Of a DNA stretch of 64,000 bases, positions 56,498 through 64,000 are shown piece after piece. How positions within the stretch are numbered: position 1 is the stretch's first letter; each line of letters starts with the position of its first letter. The notes beneath the pieces are model-generated. The model did not search any database. It saw nothing but the letters and a program-made list of their open reading frames with translations, and was not told the DNA's origin. Origin of the DNA: Commensalibacter melissae (GTDB lineage: Bacteria; Pseudomonadota; Alphaproteobacteria; Acetobacterales; Acetobacteraceae); contig NZ_CP033087.1 of assembly GCF_003691365.1 (NCBI RefSeq), forward strand, positions 1,626,501-1,690,500. The letters run 5' to 3'. A program made the position numbers and the translations under genes.

Positions 56498-57433
56498 ATG
56501 AAACCTCAAATTCTCCAATTAGTACCTGTCTGCAAAAAATTCCAGGAACAAATCAATACTCGCTTCACCAATCATATTAGCCTTAATAAATTGCCTGATT
56601 CTCCTGAAATTCTCAAAAAAATCGAGGCTGTAATTACAAATGGTGTTGTTGGTGCTCCATCAGATATGCTGGATCAACTTCCCAATCTAAAACTCGTGAC
56701 AGTCCATGGGGTGGGATATGACAATGTTGACTTGCAGAAATTAAAAGAACGTCAAATCAAACTAAGTATTGCTACAAATGCACCAACTCAGGACGTGGCA
56801 GACATGGCAATCGCATTATTATTGGATGTATCCCGTCAAATAACCCTGCGTGACCAATATATACGCAAAAATGAATGGGAAAAAGGAAACTATCCTTATC
56901 AAGGAAGTTCCATTTCAAATAAGAAAATAGGAATCATGGGAATGGGTCATATTGGTCAGGCCATTGCCCAACGTTTACATGCATTTGATAATGAAATTGC
57001 CTACACAGCAAGACATCAACGTCCTGGAGTAAAATGGAAATATATTCCCTCCTTGATCGAATTGGCCAAGATATCAGATATCCTAATAATTGCCGCCAGC
57101 GGCGGTCCCTCATCCAGACACGCTGTTAATCGCGAAATCCTTGAGGCACTTGGTGAAAGAGGGTTCGTCGTTAATATCGGGCGCGGCAGTATCATTGATG
57201 AAAATGCATTGATAGACTGCCTGAAAAACAAAAAAATAGCTGGAGCCGGACTGGATGTTTTTGAACATGAACCTCATGTTCCAGAAACCTTACGTTTGTT
57301 AAAAAATGTTATCATGACCCCTCATTCAGCAGGCGCGACTTATGAAACCTCAAAGCGTATCGGTGCAAAAATCCTAAATTCCCTGGAATGTTTTTTTAAA
57401 GGTGAAAACCTCCCTGATGAAGTGCATTTTTAG
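56498..57433 (+). CDS. D-isomer-specific 2-hydroxyacid dehydrogenase
   Basis: 311 residues of the family that includes glyoxylate/hydroxypyruvate reductases. The Rossmann motif GMGHIGQ is near residues 148-154. The catalytic Arg229 is in VNIGRGSIIDENAL, followed by the Glu in VFEHEPHVPETL and the His in MTPHSAGA. No signal peptide. The N-terminal substrate domain begins LQLVPVCKKFQEQ. A good AAAAAGG precedes the ATG. It sits between the cobU operon and the kinase gene with no visible link to corrin synthesis. Close to GhrB/GRHPR-type reductases; substrate undetermined. Confidence 0.92.
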   Translation: MKPQILQLVPVCKKFQEQINTRFTNHISLNKLPDSPEILKKIEAVITNGVVGAPSDMLDQLPNLKLVTVHGVGYDNVDLQKLKERQIKLSIATNAPTQDVADMAIALLLDVSRQITLRDQYIRKNEWEKGNYPYQGSSISNKKIGIMGMGHIGQAIAQRLHAFDNEIAYTARHQRPGVKWKYIPSLIELAKISDILIIAASGGPSSRHAVNREILEALGERGFVVNIGRGSIIDENALIDCLKNKKIAGAGLDVFEHEPHVPETLRLLKNVIMTPHSAGATYETSKRIGAKILNSLECFFKGENLPDEVHF

Positions 57434-57631
57434 AAATCAATTTTTCAAAAATTAAAGAAATACAAAAACATGTAACTCAACTCTATCTAATGTTCACTCT
57501 TTCCTGACCCTGTTCTTTAGTGGATCAGGAAATATATCCCTCTTCCCATAATTGTTTTCAAGTTAGCATTTAGGTTTGGCTAGACATTTTCTGCAAATAA
57601 ATATTTTTTCAACACTTCCATACCTTTTCAC

Positions 57632-58303
57632 TCAACTTCTCTTGGACACATCCATCCACTCAATCACCAATTCCACCTCTGTTCGATTATTTTCGATTAA
57701 GCGGGCATTCGGTTCATCCGTTTGTTCAACCCAGGTCTTTGCCTCTTTAGGCGTACGACCGAAATAGCAATGCCGATTGATTAAACGCTGCTGCCGTTCC
57801 TGTTGAGGTGCCATAACAAACCATTTCTCGTCAAACAGTTCAGCCAGATTTTGCCAGTCCCCTTGTGTCAAACATAAATAATTACCCTCGGTAATGATCA
57901 ACTCTGTTTCAGGAAAAACGGGAATGGAACCGGCAATTGCCTCTTCAATGGTTCGATCAAATTCCGGGGCATAAATGACTTCATCATGCTTTTGATTTCT
58001 CAGTCTCTGAAGTAAGGCAAGATAGCCTTTCACATCAAATGTATCCGGTGCACCTTTACGTTCTTTACGACCCAATCCTTCCAATTCTTTATTTGCCAAA
58101 TGAAAACCGTCCATCGGAACAAGAACCGAGCAGTCTGGTATGGCTTGCTGCAAAAGACGGGCAACCGTTGACTTTCCCGATCCTGGAGCCCCTGCGATGG
58201 CCAAAATTTTACGCATTCCCGCTGCACAAAGCGCCTTTGCCCTTTCTATATAAGAAACAGGCAAGATTAAGTCTTCTAATGGTGTCTCACTTTTATACTG
58301 CAT
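57632..58303 (-). CDS. Uridine kinase-like P-loop nucleoside/fructose kinase
   Basis: 223 residues of the phosphoribulokinase/uridine-kinase superfamily. The P-loop GAPGSGKST is at residues 38-46. PMDGFHLANKELEGLGRKER is typical of the FrcK/YfhN-type nucleoside-kinase-like group, followed by APDTFDVKGYLALLQRLRNQ, the acidic ITEGNYLCL and YFGRTPKEAKTWVEQTDEPN. Fructose kinase FrcK of sinorhizobia is a close relative; pantothenate kinase CoaA is more distant. Substrate unknown. It lies between the 2-hydroxyacid dehydrogenase and cobW genes on the opposite strand to both, so it is probably its own unit. Confidence 0.85.
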   Translation of the reverse strand: MQYKSETPLEDLILPVSYIERAKALCAAGMRKILAIAGAPGSGKSTVARLLQQAIPDCSVLVPMDGFHLANKELEGLGRKERKGAPDTFDVKGYLALLQRLRNQKHDEVIYAPEFDRTIEEAIAGSIPVFPETELIITEGNYLCLTQGDWQNLAELFDEKWFVMAPQQERQQRLINRHCYFGRTPKEAKTWVEQTDEPNARLIENNRTEVELVIEWMDVSKRS

Positions 58304-58455
58304 TTCAACCTATTCTATCAAAACAAGGAATCTCATAATATTTAATAATATATCGTGACGTTGTATTTCAACAAACGTCTCTTGCCTTGGTTTTGTAAAA
58401 ATCGTAAATTCAATCTTTCACAACAATTTATTTAATTTCCGATTAAAGGTTTTTT

Positions 58456-59496
58456 ATGCAACCCTCTCGCATCCCGGCAACCATTATTTCAGGTTTTCTT
58501 GGTTCAGGAAAAACAACCCTATTGCGTTCAATCATAAAAAAAAACGTCAATAAGCGAATAGCCATTATAGTTAACGAATTCGGCTCTCTGGGTATTGATG
58601 GTGAGATCCTAAAAAAATGTGCTGTTCCAGGATGTGAGGAGGAAAATATTGTTGAACTGGCAAATGGATGTATCTGCTGCACAGTTGCGGATGAATTTCT
58701 GCCAACAATGGAGTCATTATTAAACCGTCCGTCTCCACCTCAACACATCATTATAGAGACATCCGGACTGGCATTGCCAAAACCTTTAATCAAGGCGTTT
58801 AACTGGCCTGATATCAAAACCAAAATGACTGTTGATGGTGTGGTTACTGTTGTGGATTCCCCCGCTGTTATTGCTGGACGTTTCGCGGATGACCCAGAAA
58901 AAATCGCTCAACAACGTCAGGCTGATCCATCACTCGATCATGACAATCCCCTGCAGGAAGTTTTTGAAGATCAGCTTAATTCCGCAGATCTTGTCCTTCT
59001 CAATAAGGTGGATCTCATTACCTCAGAACAGCTTGGGTATCTAACTGATGAAATTAAAAAACAAATTCCAAAAGCCGTGAAAATTCTGCCTCTTTCACAC
59101 GGAAAAATCGAGCCAGAAGTGATCCTGGGTATTCACGCCGGGGCTGAAAATGATTTACAGACGCGTCCCTCTCATCATGATGGTGTGGATGAAGATCATG
59201 AACATGATGACTTTACAAGTTTTGTTGTCGATATTCCTCCAGTATCGAGTCCAAAAGCCTTGGAAAACAAACTCCTTCAACTCACAAACCTGCACGATAT
59301 ACTACGCATTAAGGGTTATATCCAGGTTATCGATAAACCGATGCGCCTTGAAATACACGGGGTTGGGGAACGCTTTAGTTATCATTTTGACCGTCCATGG
59401 TATCAAGATGAACATCCTCAAGGAAAATTAATCATCATTGGACAGAAAAGCATCAATCAAAAGGCCATTCAGGCAGCCTTGGAAACACAAATTTAA
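58456..59496 (+). CDS. cobW: CobW-type P-loop GTPase (metal chaperone)
   Basis: GTPase of the COG0523 family, here the cobalamin-linked CobW proposed to deliver cobalt to the CobNST chelatase. P-loop GSGKT is at residues 16-20 (family form GFLGSGKTTLL). The metal-binding CxCC motif is Cys72-x-Cys74-Cys75 in GCICCTV. Further parts are the ETSGLALPKPL segment, LNKVDLI (NKxD) and a His/Asp/Glu-rich insert near residues 238-252 (DGVDEDHEHDD), a likely extra metal site. The C-terminal CobW_C domain starts near residue 255. The length is 346 aa. It ends 2 nt before cobN and so is coupled to it, as in other aerobic cob operons. Confidence 0.95.
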   Translation: MQPSRIPATIISGFLGSGKTTLLRSIIKKNVNKRIAIIVNEFGSLGIDGEILKKCAVPGCEEENIVELANGCICCTVADEFLPTMESLLNRPSPPQHIIIETSGLALPKPLIKAFNWPDIKTKMTVDGVVTVVDSPAVIAGRFADDPEKIAQQRQADPSLDHDNPLQEVFEDQLNSADLVLLNKVDLITSEQLGYLTDEIKKQIPKAVKILPLSHGKIEPEVILGIHAGAENDLQTRPSHHDGVDEDHEHDDFTSFVVDIPPVSSPKALENKLLQLTNLHDILRIKGYIQVIDKPMRLEIHGVGERFSYHFDRPWYQDEHPQGKLIIIGQKSINQKAIQAALETQI

Positions 59497-59498
59497 TA

Positions 59499-62400
59499 AT
59501 GCATATCCTGGTTCGAGAAATTACAAGTCTGGATGAACAGGCACCGGCTGAAGATTTGCAACATGAACCAGCCGATATTGTCTTTCTGTCCTTTTCCGAT
59601 AATGACCTGAATGTGATGGCAAGTTGCATAGCGCAACAACCTGAAAATTCTCCATCAATACAGCTAGTTTCTCTTAACCGTCTTCGTCATCCAATGTCTG
59701 TCGACCTCTATCTGGATCAGACAATCAGCGAGTCCAAATTCATAATTTTAAGATTATTAGGAGGAATTGAGGCATGGCGCTATGGTACGGAAGAAATCCA
59801 CAACTTATGTCAGTCCCGTCACATTCCCCTGGCCATTATTTCTGGTGAAAATTATGAAAATCCCCATTTTGATAATCTTTCCACTATTCCCGCCGACCTG
59901 TTAAATCAATTCAAGGAACTGTTCCTGGCTGGTGGAAGAGAAAATTATAGTCACATCCTAAATCTTACCGCCCATTATCATCTTGACCATAAAATAGGGC
60001 AATCTATTACCCCCTACATTTTACCGATGGTTGGGGAATATCCCTTACCTTATCCATTTCATGCCCATCAAAATCTAGCGGTAATATTGTTTTACCGCTC
60101 TCATTTGCTGGCCAACAATATCGAACCTATTCTTTCCCTCGCACAATCCTTATTCAGAAAAGGCATAAATATCAAGGCTGTTTATCTAACCTCTCTAAAA
60201 GACCCAGAAATTTCCCATTGGGTTGGGCAATATCTCTACCAAAATCACCCAACAATAATTTTAAACGCCACATATTTTTCTATACAGCAAGATTATAATC
60301 ATTCCCTTTTTAGAACATTTAATGTGCCAGTCCTGCAAATTCTTCAGCCTAGTAACAGTAAACATTTATGGAAAAAAAGTTTTCGTGGCCTATCCCAAAC
60401 CGATCTTGCCATCCAGGTTGTTTTACCTGAACTTGACGGTAAAATATCGACAACTGCCATAGGATTTAAAAAAGAGAAAAATAACCAAACACGGTATGAA
60501 CCTTATCAAAAAGGAATAGACCTTGTTACAAACCGTGTTAACGGATGGGTTAATTTAAGAAAAAAAAACAATCATGACAAGAAAATTGCTATTATTCTTT
60601 CAAATTACCCGGGTGTCAGCGGACAAGAAGGACATGCCGTCGGTTTGGACAGCTTTGCCAGTCTTGAACAGATTTTACAATGGTTGAAAAAGAATGGATA
60701 TCAAACAGGATCCGTAATTCCCGACTGTAAAAATTTAATCCAGATTTTATGTCAGTCAGGTACCAGGGCCATTTTATCCCTGACTGATTATAAACAATAT
60801 TTTTCCACACTTTCTACGACATTCAGAAAAAAGGTTTTGGCATACTGGCCAGAATTTGAAAAAGATGAAACGCTGCAAAAAGAAAATTTTACCATACGAT
60901 ATATTCAATTAGGCCATATCATCTGCGCGATCCAGCCTGAAAGAGCTGATTCAAAAAATCATAAAAACACTTATCATGATCCAGATATTCCACCATGCCA
61001 TGGTTATATCGCTTTCTATTTATGGTTACGCCATCATGAATCCATTGATGCCATCATTCATCTGGGAACGCATGGTACACTGGAATGGCTACCAAGCAAG
61101 GCAACCGCAATTTCCGATCATTGTTCCCCTGCTGTATTGCTGGGTGGCTTACCCGTCATCTATCCCTTTATTGTTAACAATCCAGGTGAGGCAGCCTGCG
61201 CAAAAAGACGTCTCGGTGCTGTTACCATCGGACATTTAACGCCTCCTGTCAATAAGACAATCCTTAGCGGCGATGCCGCAGAACTAGAACGGTTAATCGA
61301 TGATTATGCTGAAGCTGATGGTTTGGACCATCGACGCAGCAAACTTCTTCTCGGGACTATTCTGGATAAAGCAGAATCCTGCGGTTTATTGGCTGAAACA
61401 GGCATCAACCGCAAGGAAAGCGGCGATGAGGTCGCCCTGAACCATCTGGATGCCTATTTATGTGATGTCAAGGATTTGCAAATACGGGAAGGGTTACATA
61501 TTTTTGGTAAACCTCCAATTCAATTCCAGCATCTTCTAGAAACAATAAAACATTATGCCCCCGATAAAATATCAGAGATTGAATCGAATCTTTACAAATG
61601 TGCAGAGCAGGAAAAACAATCTCTCCTAAACGCTTTGAATGGAGAATTTATTCAGCCTGGCCCTGCTGGAGCACCCACAAGAGGAAAACTGGATGTTCTC
61701 CCAACCGGACGTAATCTGTATACGGTTGATCCACGTGGTATTCCCACTCGTACTGCCTATCTTCTGGCAGAAAAGATGGCAGGACAGCTTTTGCTGAAAT
61801 TTATACAGGAAAATGGTGATCACCTGCGACATATTGTTATTGATTTATGGGGAAGCACTAATCTTAGAACAGGCGGTGAGGACTTGGCTCTGGCTTATAT
61901 TCTCATGGGGGTCAAACCCATCTGGGATACAAGTTCAAATCGTGTTACTTCAATTGAAATCATCCCATTGGCAAAATTGAACCGACCGCGCGTCGACGTA
62001 ACACTCCGCATTTCAGGATTTTTCCGTGATGCGTTTGAAGATCAGATCACATTGTTTGATCAAACGGTTAAAACCCTTGCCCAACGTGCCGAAGATAAAG
62101 ATTGGAATTACTTGGCATATCTCTTTCAGAATACCCCCCCCGGAAGCCATCATTCCCGGCTTAACCGCATTTATGGTACAGCCCAACGTACATATGGAAC
62201 GGGCATAGAATATGCCTTGAATACTGGAAATTGGCGTGAACAAGCGGAACTGGGCGAAAAATGGCTGGAAAATTCAGCATATAGTTATGGAAACGGGCAA
62301 GATGGCATTTACGATAGACAAGGGCTTTCAGAACGTTTAAAAACAACACAGGCTTTTTTTCACAGTCAAGACCATGCCGAAATTGACCTTCTGGATAGCG

Positions 62401-62852
62401 CTGATTACGCTGCCCATGAAGGTGGTTTTGCGGCAGCTGCAAAACTCTTTGACAATACACCCAACTTATATCACGGTGACACTTCAAAAGCAGAAAATCC
62501 AAAAATCCGTTTATTGGTTGAGGAAGTCAACCGTATAGTGCGTGGACGTGTTGCCAATCCCATGTGGATAAAGGCAATGATGAATCACTCCTATCGTGGA
62601 GCCGCGGAAATAGCCCGTTCTGTCGATGCACTTTTCAGTTTTTCAGCAACGCTTTCCCATTGTTTTGATCAACAGTTTGAACTCATCTTTGCAGCAACGC
62701 TTGGAAATGATACTGTTAACCGATTTTTACAAAATTCCAATCCAGCGGCAAAAAAATTCATTCAAAATCGCTTCAATGAATCCCTTAAACGTGGCTTGTG
62801 GCATCCAAAATCAAACAGCGTTTTCATGAAACTGGAAGAAAACGATGAATAA
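59499..62852 (+). CDS. cobN: Cobaltochelatase large subunit CobN
   Basis: Largest subunit of the CobNST complex that inserts cobalt into hydrogenobyrinic acid a,c-diamide using ATP. Conserved parts are CQSRHIPLAIISGENYENP (about residue 107), HLGTHGTLEWLPSKATAISD (about 520), CGLLAETGINRKES (about 625), GRNLYTVDPRGIPTRTAYLL and VIDLWGSTNLRTGGEDLALA (both in the catalytic half), then RPRVDVTLRISGFFRDAFED and NPMWIKAMMNHSYRGAAEIA. Starting at the ATG 59499 gives 1117 residues, shorter than the roughly 1275 of the Pseudomonas denitrificans protein, with loss spread in loops rather than in a truncated end. The cobG gene starts inside its last codons (8-bp overlap). Confidence 0.95.
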   Translation: MHILVREITSLDEQAPAEDLQHEPADIVFLSFSDNDLNVMASCIAQQPENSPSIQLVSLNRLRHPMSVDLYLDQTISESKFIILRLLGGIEAWRYGTEEIHNLCQSRHIPLAIISGENYENPHFDNLSTIPADLLNQFKELFLAGGRENYSHILNLTAHYHLDHKIGQSITPYILPMVGEYPLPYPFHAHQNLAVILFYRSHLLANNIEPILSLAQSLFRKGINIKAVYLTSLKDPEISHWVGQYLYQNHPTIILNATYFSIQQDYNHSLFRTFNVPVLQILQPSNSKHLWKKSFRGLSQTDLAIQVVLPELDGKISTTAIGFKKEKNNQTRYEPYQKGIDLVTNRVNGWVNLRKKNNHDKKIAIILSNYPGVSGQEGHAVGLDSFASLEQILQWLKKNGYQTGSVIPDCKNLIQILCQSGTRAILSLTDYKQYFSTLSTTFRKKVLAYWPEFEKDETLQKENFTIRYIQLGHIICAIQPERADSKNHKNTYHDPDIPPCHGYIAFYLWLRHHESIDAIIHLGTHGTLEWLPSKATAISDHCSPAVLLGGLPVIYPFIVNNPGEAACAKRRLGAVTIGHLTPPVNKTILSGDAAELERLIDDYAEADGLDHRRSKLLLGTILDKAESCGLLAETGINRKESGDEVALNHLDAYLCDVKDLQIREGLHIFGKPPIQFQHLLETIKHYAPDKISEIESNLYKCAEQEKQSLLNALNGEFIQPGPAGAPTRGKLDVLPTGRNLYTVDPRGIPTRTAYLLAEKMAGQLLLKFIQENGDHLRHIVIDLWGSTNLRTGGEDLALAYILMGVKPIWDTSSNRVTSIEIIPLAKLNRPRVDVTLRISGFFRDAFEDQITLFDQTVKTLAQRAEDKDWNYLAYLFQNTPPGSHHSRLNRIYGTAQRTYGTGIEYALNTGNWREQAELGEKWLENSAYSYGNGQDGIYDRQGLSERLKTTQAFFHSQDHAEIDLLDSADYAAHEGGFAAAAKLFDNTPNLYHGDTSKAENPKIRLLVEEVNRIVRGRVANPMWIKAMMNHSYRGAAEIARSVDALFSFSATLSHCFDQQFELIFAATLGNDTVNRFLQNSNPAAKKFIQNRFNESLKRGLWHPKSNSVFMKLEENDE

Positions 62853-64000
62853 TATACGTCGGGGATGGTGTCCATCGCTTTATCATCCTATGGAGACAGG
62901 AGATGGATGGTTATGTCGAGTTAAGCCTCCTTTTGCAAAATTAACCAGTCGACAGGCACGTTTTATTGCAAGATCAGCATCTGATTTGGGAAATGGCTTT
63001 ATTAATTTATCACAAAAGGCCAATCTGCAACTACGGGGATTTACCCGGGAACATATCCAACAATTCATACCTTTAGCCAAAAATGAGAATCTATGCAGTC
63101 CCGATGCATTGGAAGAAGGTAAACGCAATATTCTTATTTCACCCTTGGCCGGTATCGACCCTTCTTGCCACCAAGATACCATGCGCTATGCCCAGTGTAT
63201 ACAACATGAAATCATTGAAAATGAGACTGTAAAATTTCTGACTGGCAAATTTAGTTTCGTTATTGACGGGGGCGGGTTATTCCCCTTAATCCGTCATCAT
63301 GCCGATATTAATCTACGTATCCATCATGACCAATGGATTTTGCAATTAGGTCATGCGAAACAGGTAATACCCTGTAACTTGGATAATTGTGTCAAACTGC
63401 TTAAACAGATTTTGCAATTTTGCAATAAACACAATTATTTCCGCTTGCTTCATCAAGACTATGCTGATCAATTTATAAGGGAAAATTCATGTTCCAAACA
63501 ATCCTATACCTATCCAACTTCAATTGAAAAACTTTCGATTGGTCAATTTCCACATGGTTATCATATCGGCATTCCCTTTGGATTGCTCCATAATCAAGAT
63601 TTAAGTCTACTGGCAGACATCTCTGATCAATATGGAAATTCCACCCTGCAGCTCACCCCCGATCGGACAATTATACTGCCCTATTGTTCAAACGCAGCTC
63701 ATACCCATTTGAAATCATTTATTACCGATAAACAGGATCCTCGTTTAAATATCATCTTATGTCCGGGTAAACCCTATTGTCTTCAGGGAATGCAACCCGT
63801 GATGAAAGATGTTAAAAAACTTATACGCTTCTGGCATTCCAAACTACAGACACTGCATATATCTGGCTGTGCGAAAGGATGCGCATCTCCCCTGAAAAAT
63901 CCTTTAACCCTGTGTGCAACCCCCAAGGGATATAATTTTATTTTACACGGCAGGGCAAATGATGAAAGCCTTTACAAAAATCTAGACTTGGAAGAAATCA
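62845..64000 (+). CDS. cobG: Precorrin-3B synthase CobG (partial, 5' part)
   Basis: The frame from the ATG at 62845 is open to the window edge. It begins with RRGWCPSLYHPMETGDGWLC, a CobG-type start, and has LSQKANLQLRGF (a nitrite/sulfite reductase ferredoxin-like repeat) at about residues 64-75. The cluster/siroheme-type motif GCAKGCASP lies near residue 346. CobG is an oxygen-dependent iron-sulfur enzyme that hydroxylates precorrin-3A before ring contraction, so it marks the aerobic pathway. Its start overlaps cobN by 8 bp. Continuation lies beyond 64000. Confidence 0.9.
   Translation, partial: MNNIRRGWCPSLYHPMETGDGWLCRVKPPFAKLTSRQARFIARSASDLGNGFINLSQKANLQLRGFTREHIQQFIPLAKNENLCSPDALEEGKRNILISPLAGIDPSCHQDTMRYAQCIQHEIIENETVKFLTGKFSFVIDGGGLFPLIRHHADINLRIHHDQWILQLGHAKQVIPCNLDNCVKLLKQILQFCNKHNYFRLLHQDYADQFIRENSCSKQSYTYPTSIEKLSIGQFPHGYHIGIPFGLLHNQDLSLLADISDQYGNSTLQLTPDRTIILPYCSNAAHTHLKSFITDKQDPRLNIILCPGKPYCLQGMQPVMKDVKKLIRFWHSKLQTLHISGCAKGCASPLKNPLTLCATPKGYNFILHGRANDESLYKNLDLEEI

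Noticed and set aside
58304-58455. Cobalamin riboswitch before cobW
   Set aside because: No B12-box-like or paired structure was found by eye in this short leader. A covariance search would be needed for a firm negative.

Overview
The window is AT-rich chromosomal DNA of an alphaproteobacterium, most likely an acetic acid bacterium (Acetobacteraceae) of the low-GC, insect-gut Commensalibacter type. The class call rests on several points: the order ftsQ-ftsA-ftsZ-lpxC-bamD-recN-ligA, an NDUFA12-type complex I accessory protein, the C4-pathway 5-aminolevulinate synthase HemA, a DUF2155 protein next to MlaD, and the aerobic (CobG/CobN) route to cobalamin. The OprB porin, iron-dependent alcohol dehydrogenase and low GC fit the family and genus, but the genus is inferred from memory and not from a database search.

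Layout. 1-9267: division and envelope block (end of ftsQ, ftsA, ftsZ, lpxC, bamD) followed by the DNA repair/replication genes recN and ligA, all on the + strand. 9282-13475: a GT4 glycosyltransferase, catalase with a candidate Fur/PerR-type operator, and an Fe-type alcohol dehydrogenase. 13563-23938: a surface region with an OprB porin, a RgpF-like protein, two very large multidomain glycosyltransferases that share a paralogous domain, and between them an RTX-like exported protein. 24144-25214: a membrane protein of unknown function. 25306-29683: a compact minus-strand run (NDUFA12, MlaD, a small unknown, DUF2155, DsbB, NadE). 29947-32024: a degenerate class II ribonucleotide-reductase homologue followed by a RidA-family protein. 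32241-32725: a frameshifted HsdR-N-like restriction gene remnant. 32799-38318: recA, a divergent gamma-glutamyltransferase-like lipoprotein, a DsbA-family thiol oxidoreductase, hemA and a polyproline lipoprotein. 38752-41003: gap-pgk. 41009-42998: a small phage-derived or effector-like cluster (tail-terminator-like protein, GH19 lysin, small exported protein), then about 950 bp without a clear gene. 43948-46988: dapF-mtaB-ftsY. 47063-51322: a methyltransferase, a DODA-type dioxygenase, a DEAD-box helicase and a tandem-repeat periplasmic protein. 51503-64000: cobalamin genes (cobC, cbiB, cobQ, cobO, cobU, cobW, cobN, cobG) in several divergent units, with a 2-hydroxyacid dehydrogenase and a small P-loop kinase between them.

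How the parts work together. FtsA anchors FtsZ at the membrane, while LpxC and BamD serve outer-membrane lipid and protein assembly. MlaD, OprB and the glycosyltransferases also act on the envelope. DsbB and the DsbA-family protein form periplasmic disulfides. The cobalamin genes cover ring contraction (CobG), cobalt insertion (CobN, with CobW as putative metal chaperone), adenosylation (CobO), amidation (CobQ), aminopropanol arm synthesis and attachment (CobC, CbiB) and nucleotide-loop activation (CobU).

I saw no rRNA or tRNA gene, CRISPR array or intact insertion sequence. The items that most deserve a second look are the ribonucleotide-reductase-like pseudoenzyme, the RTX protein embedded among paralogous glycosyltransferases, the lysin cluster with its gene-poor flank and orphan terminator, and the restriction-gene remnant broken at a poly-A tract.
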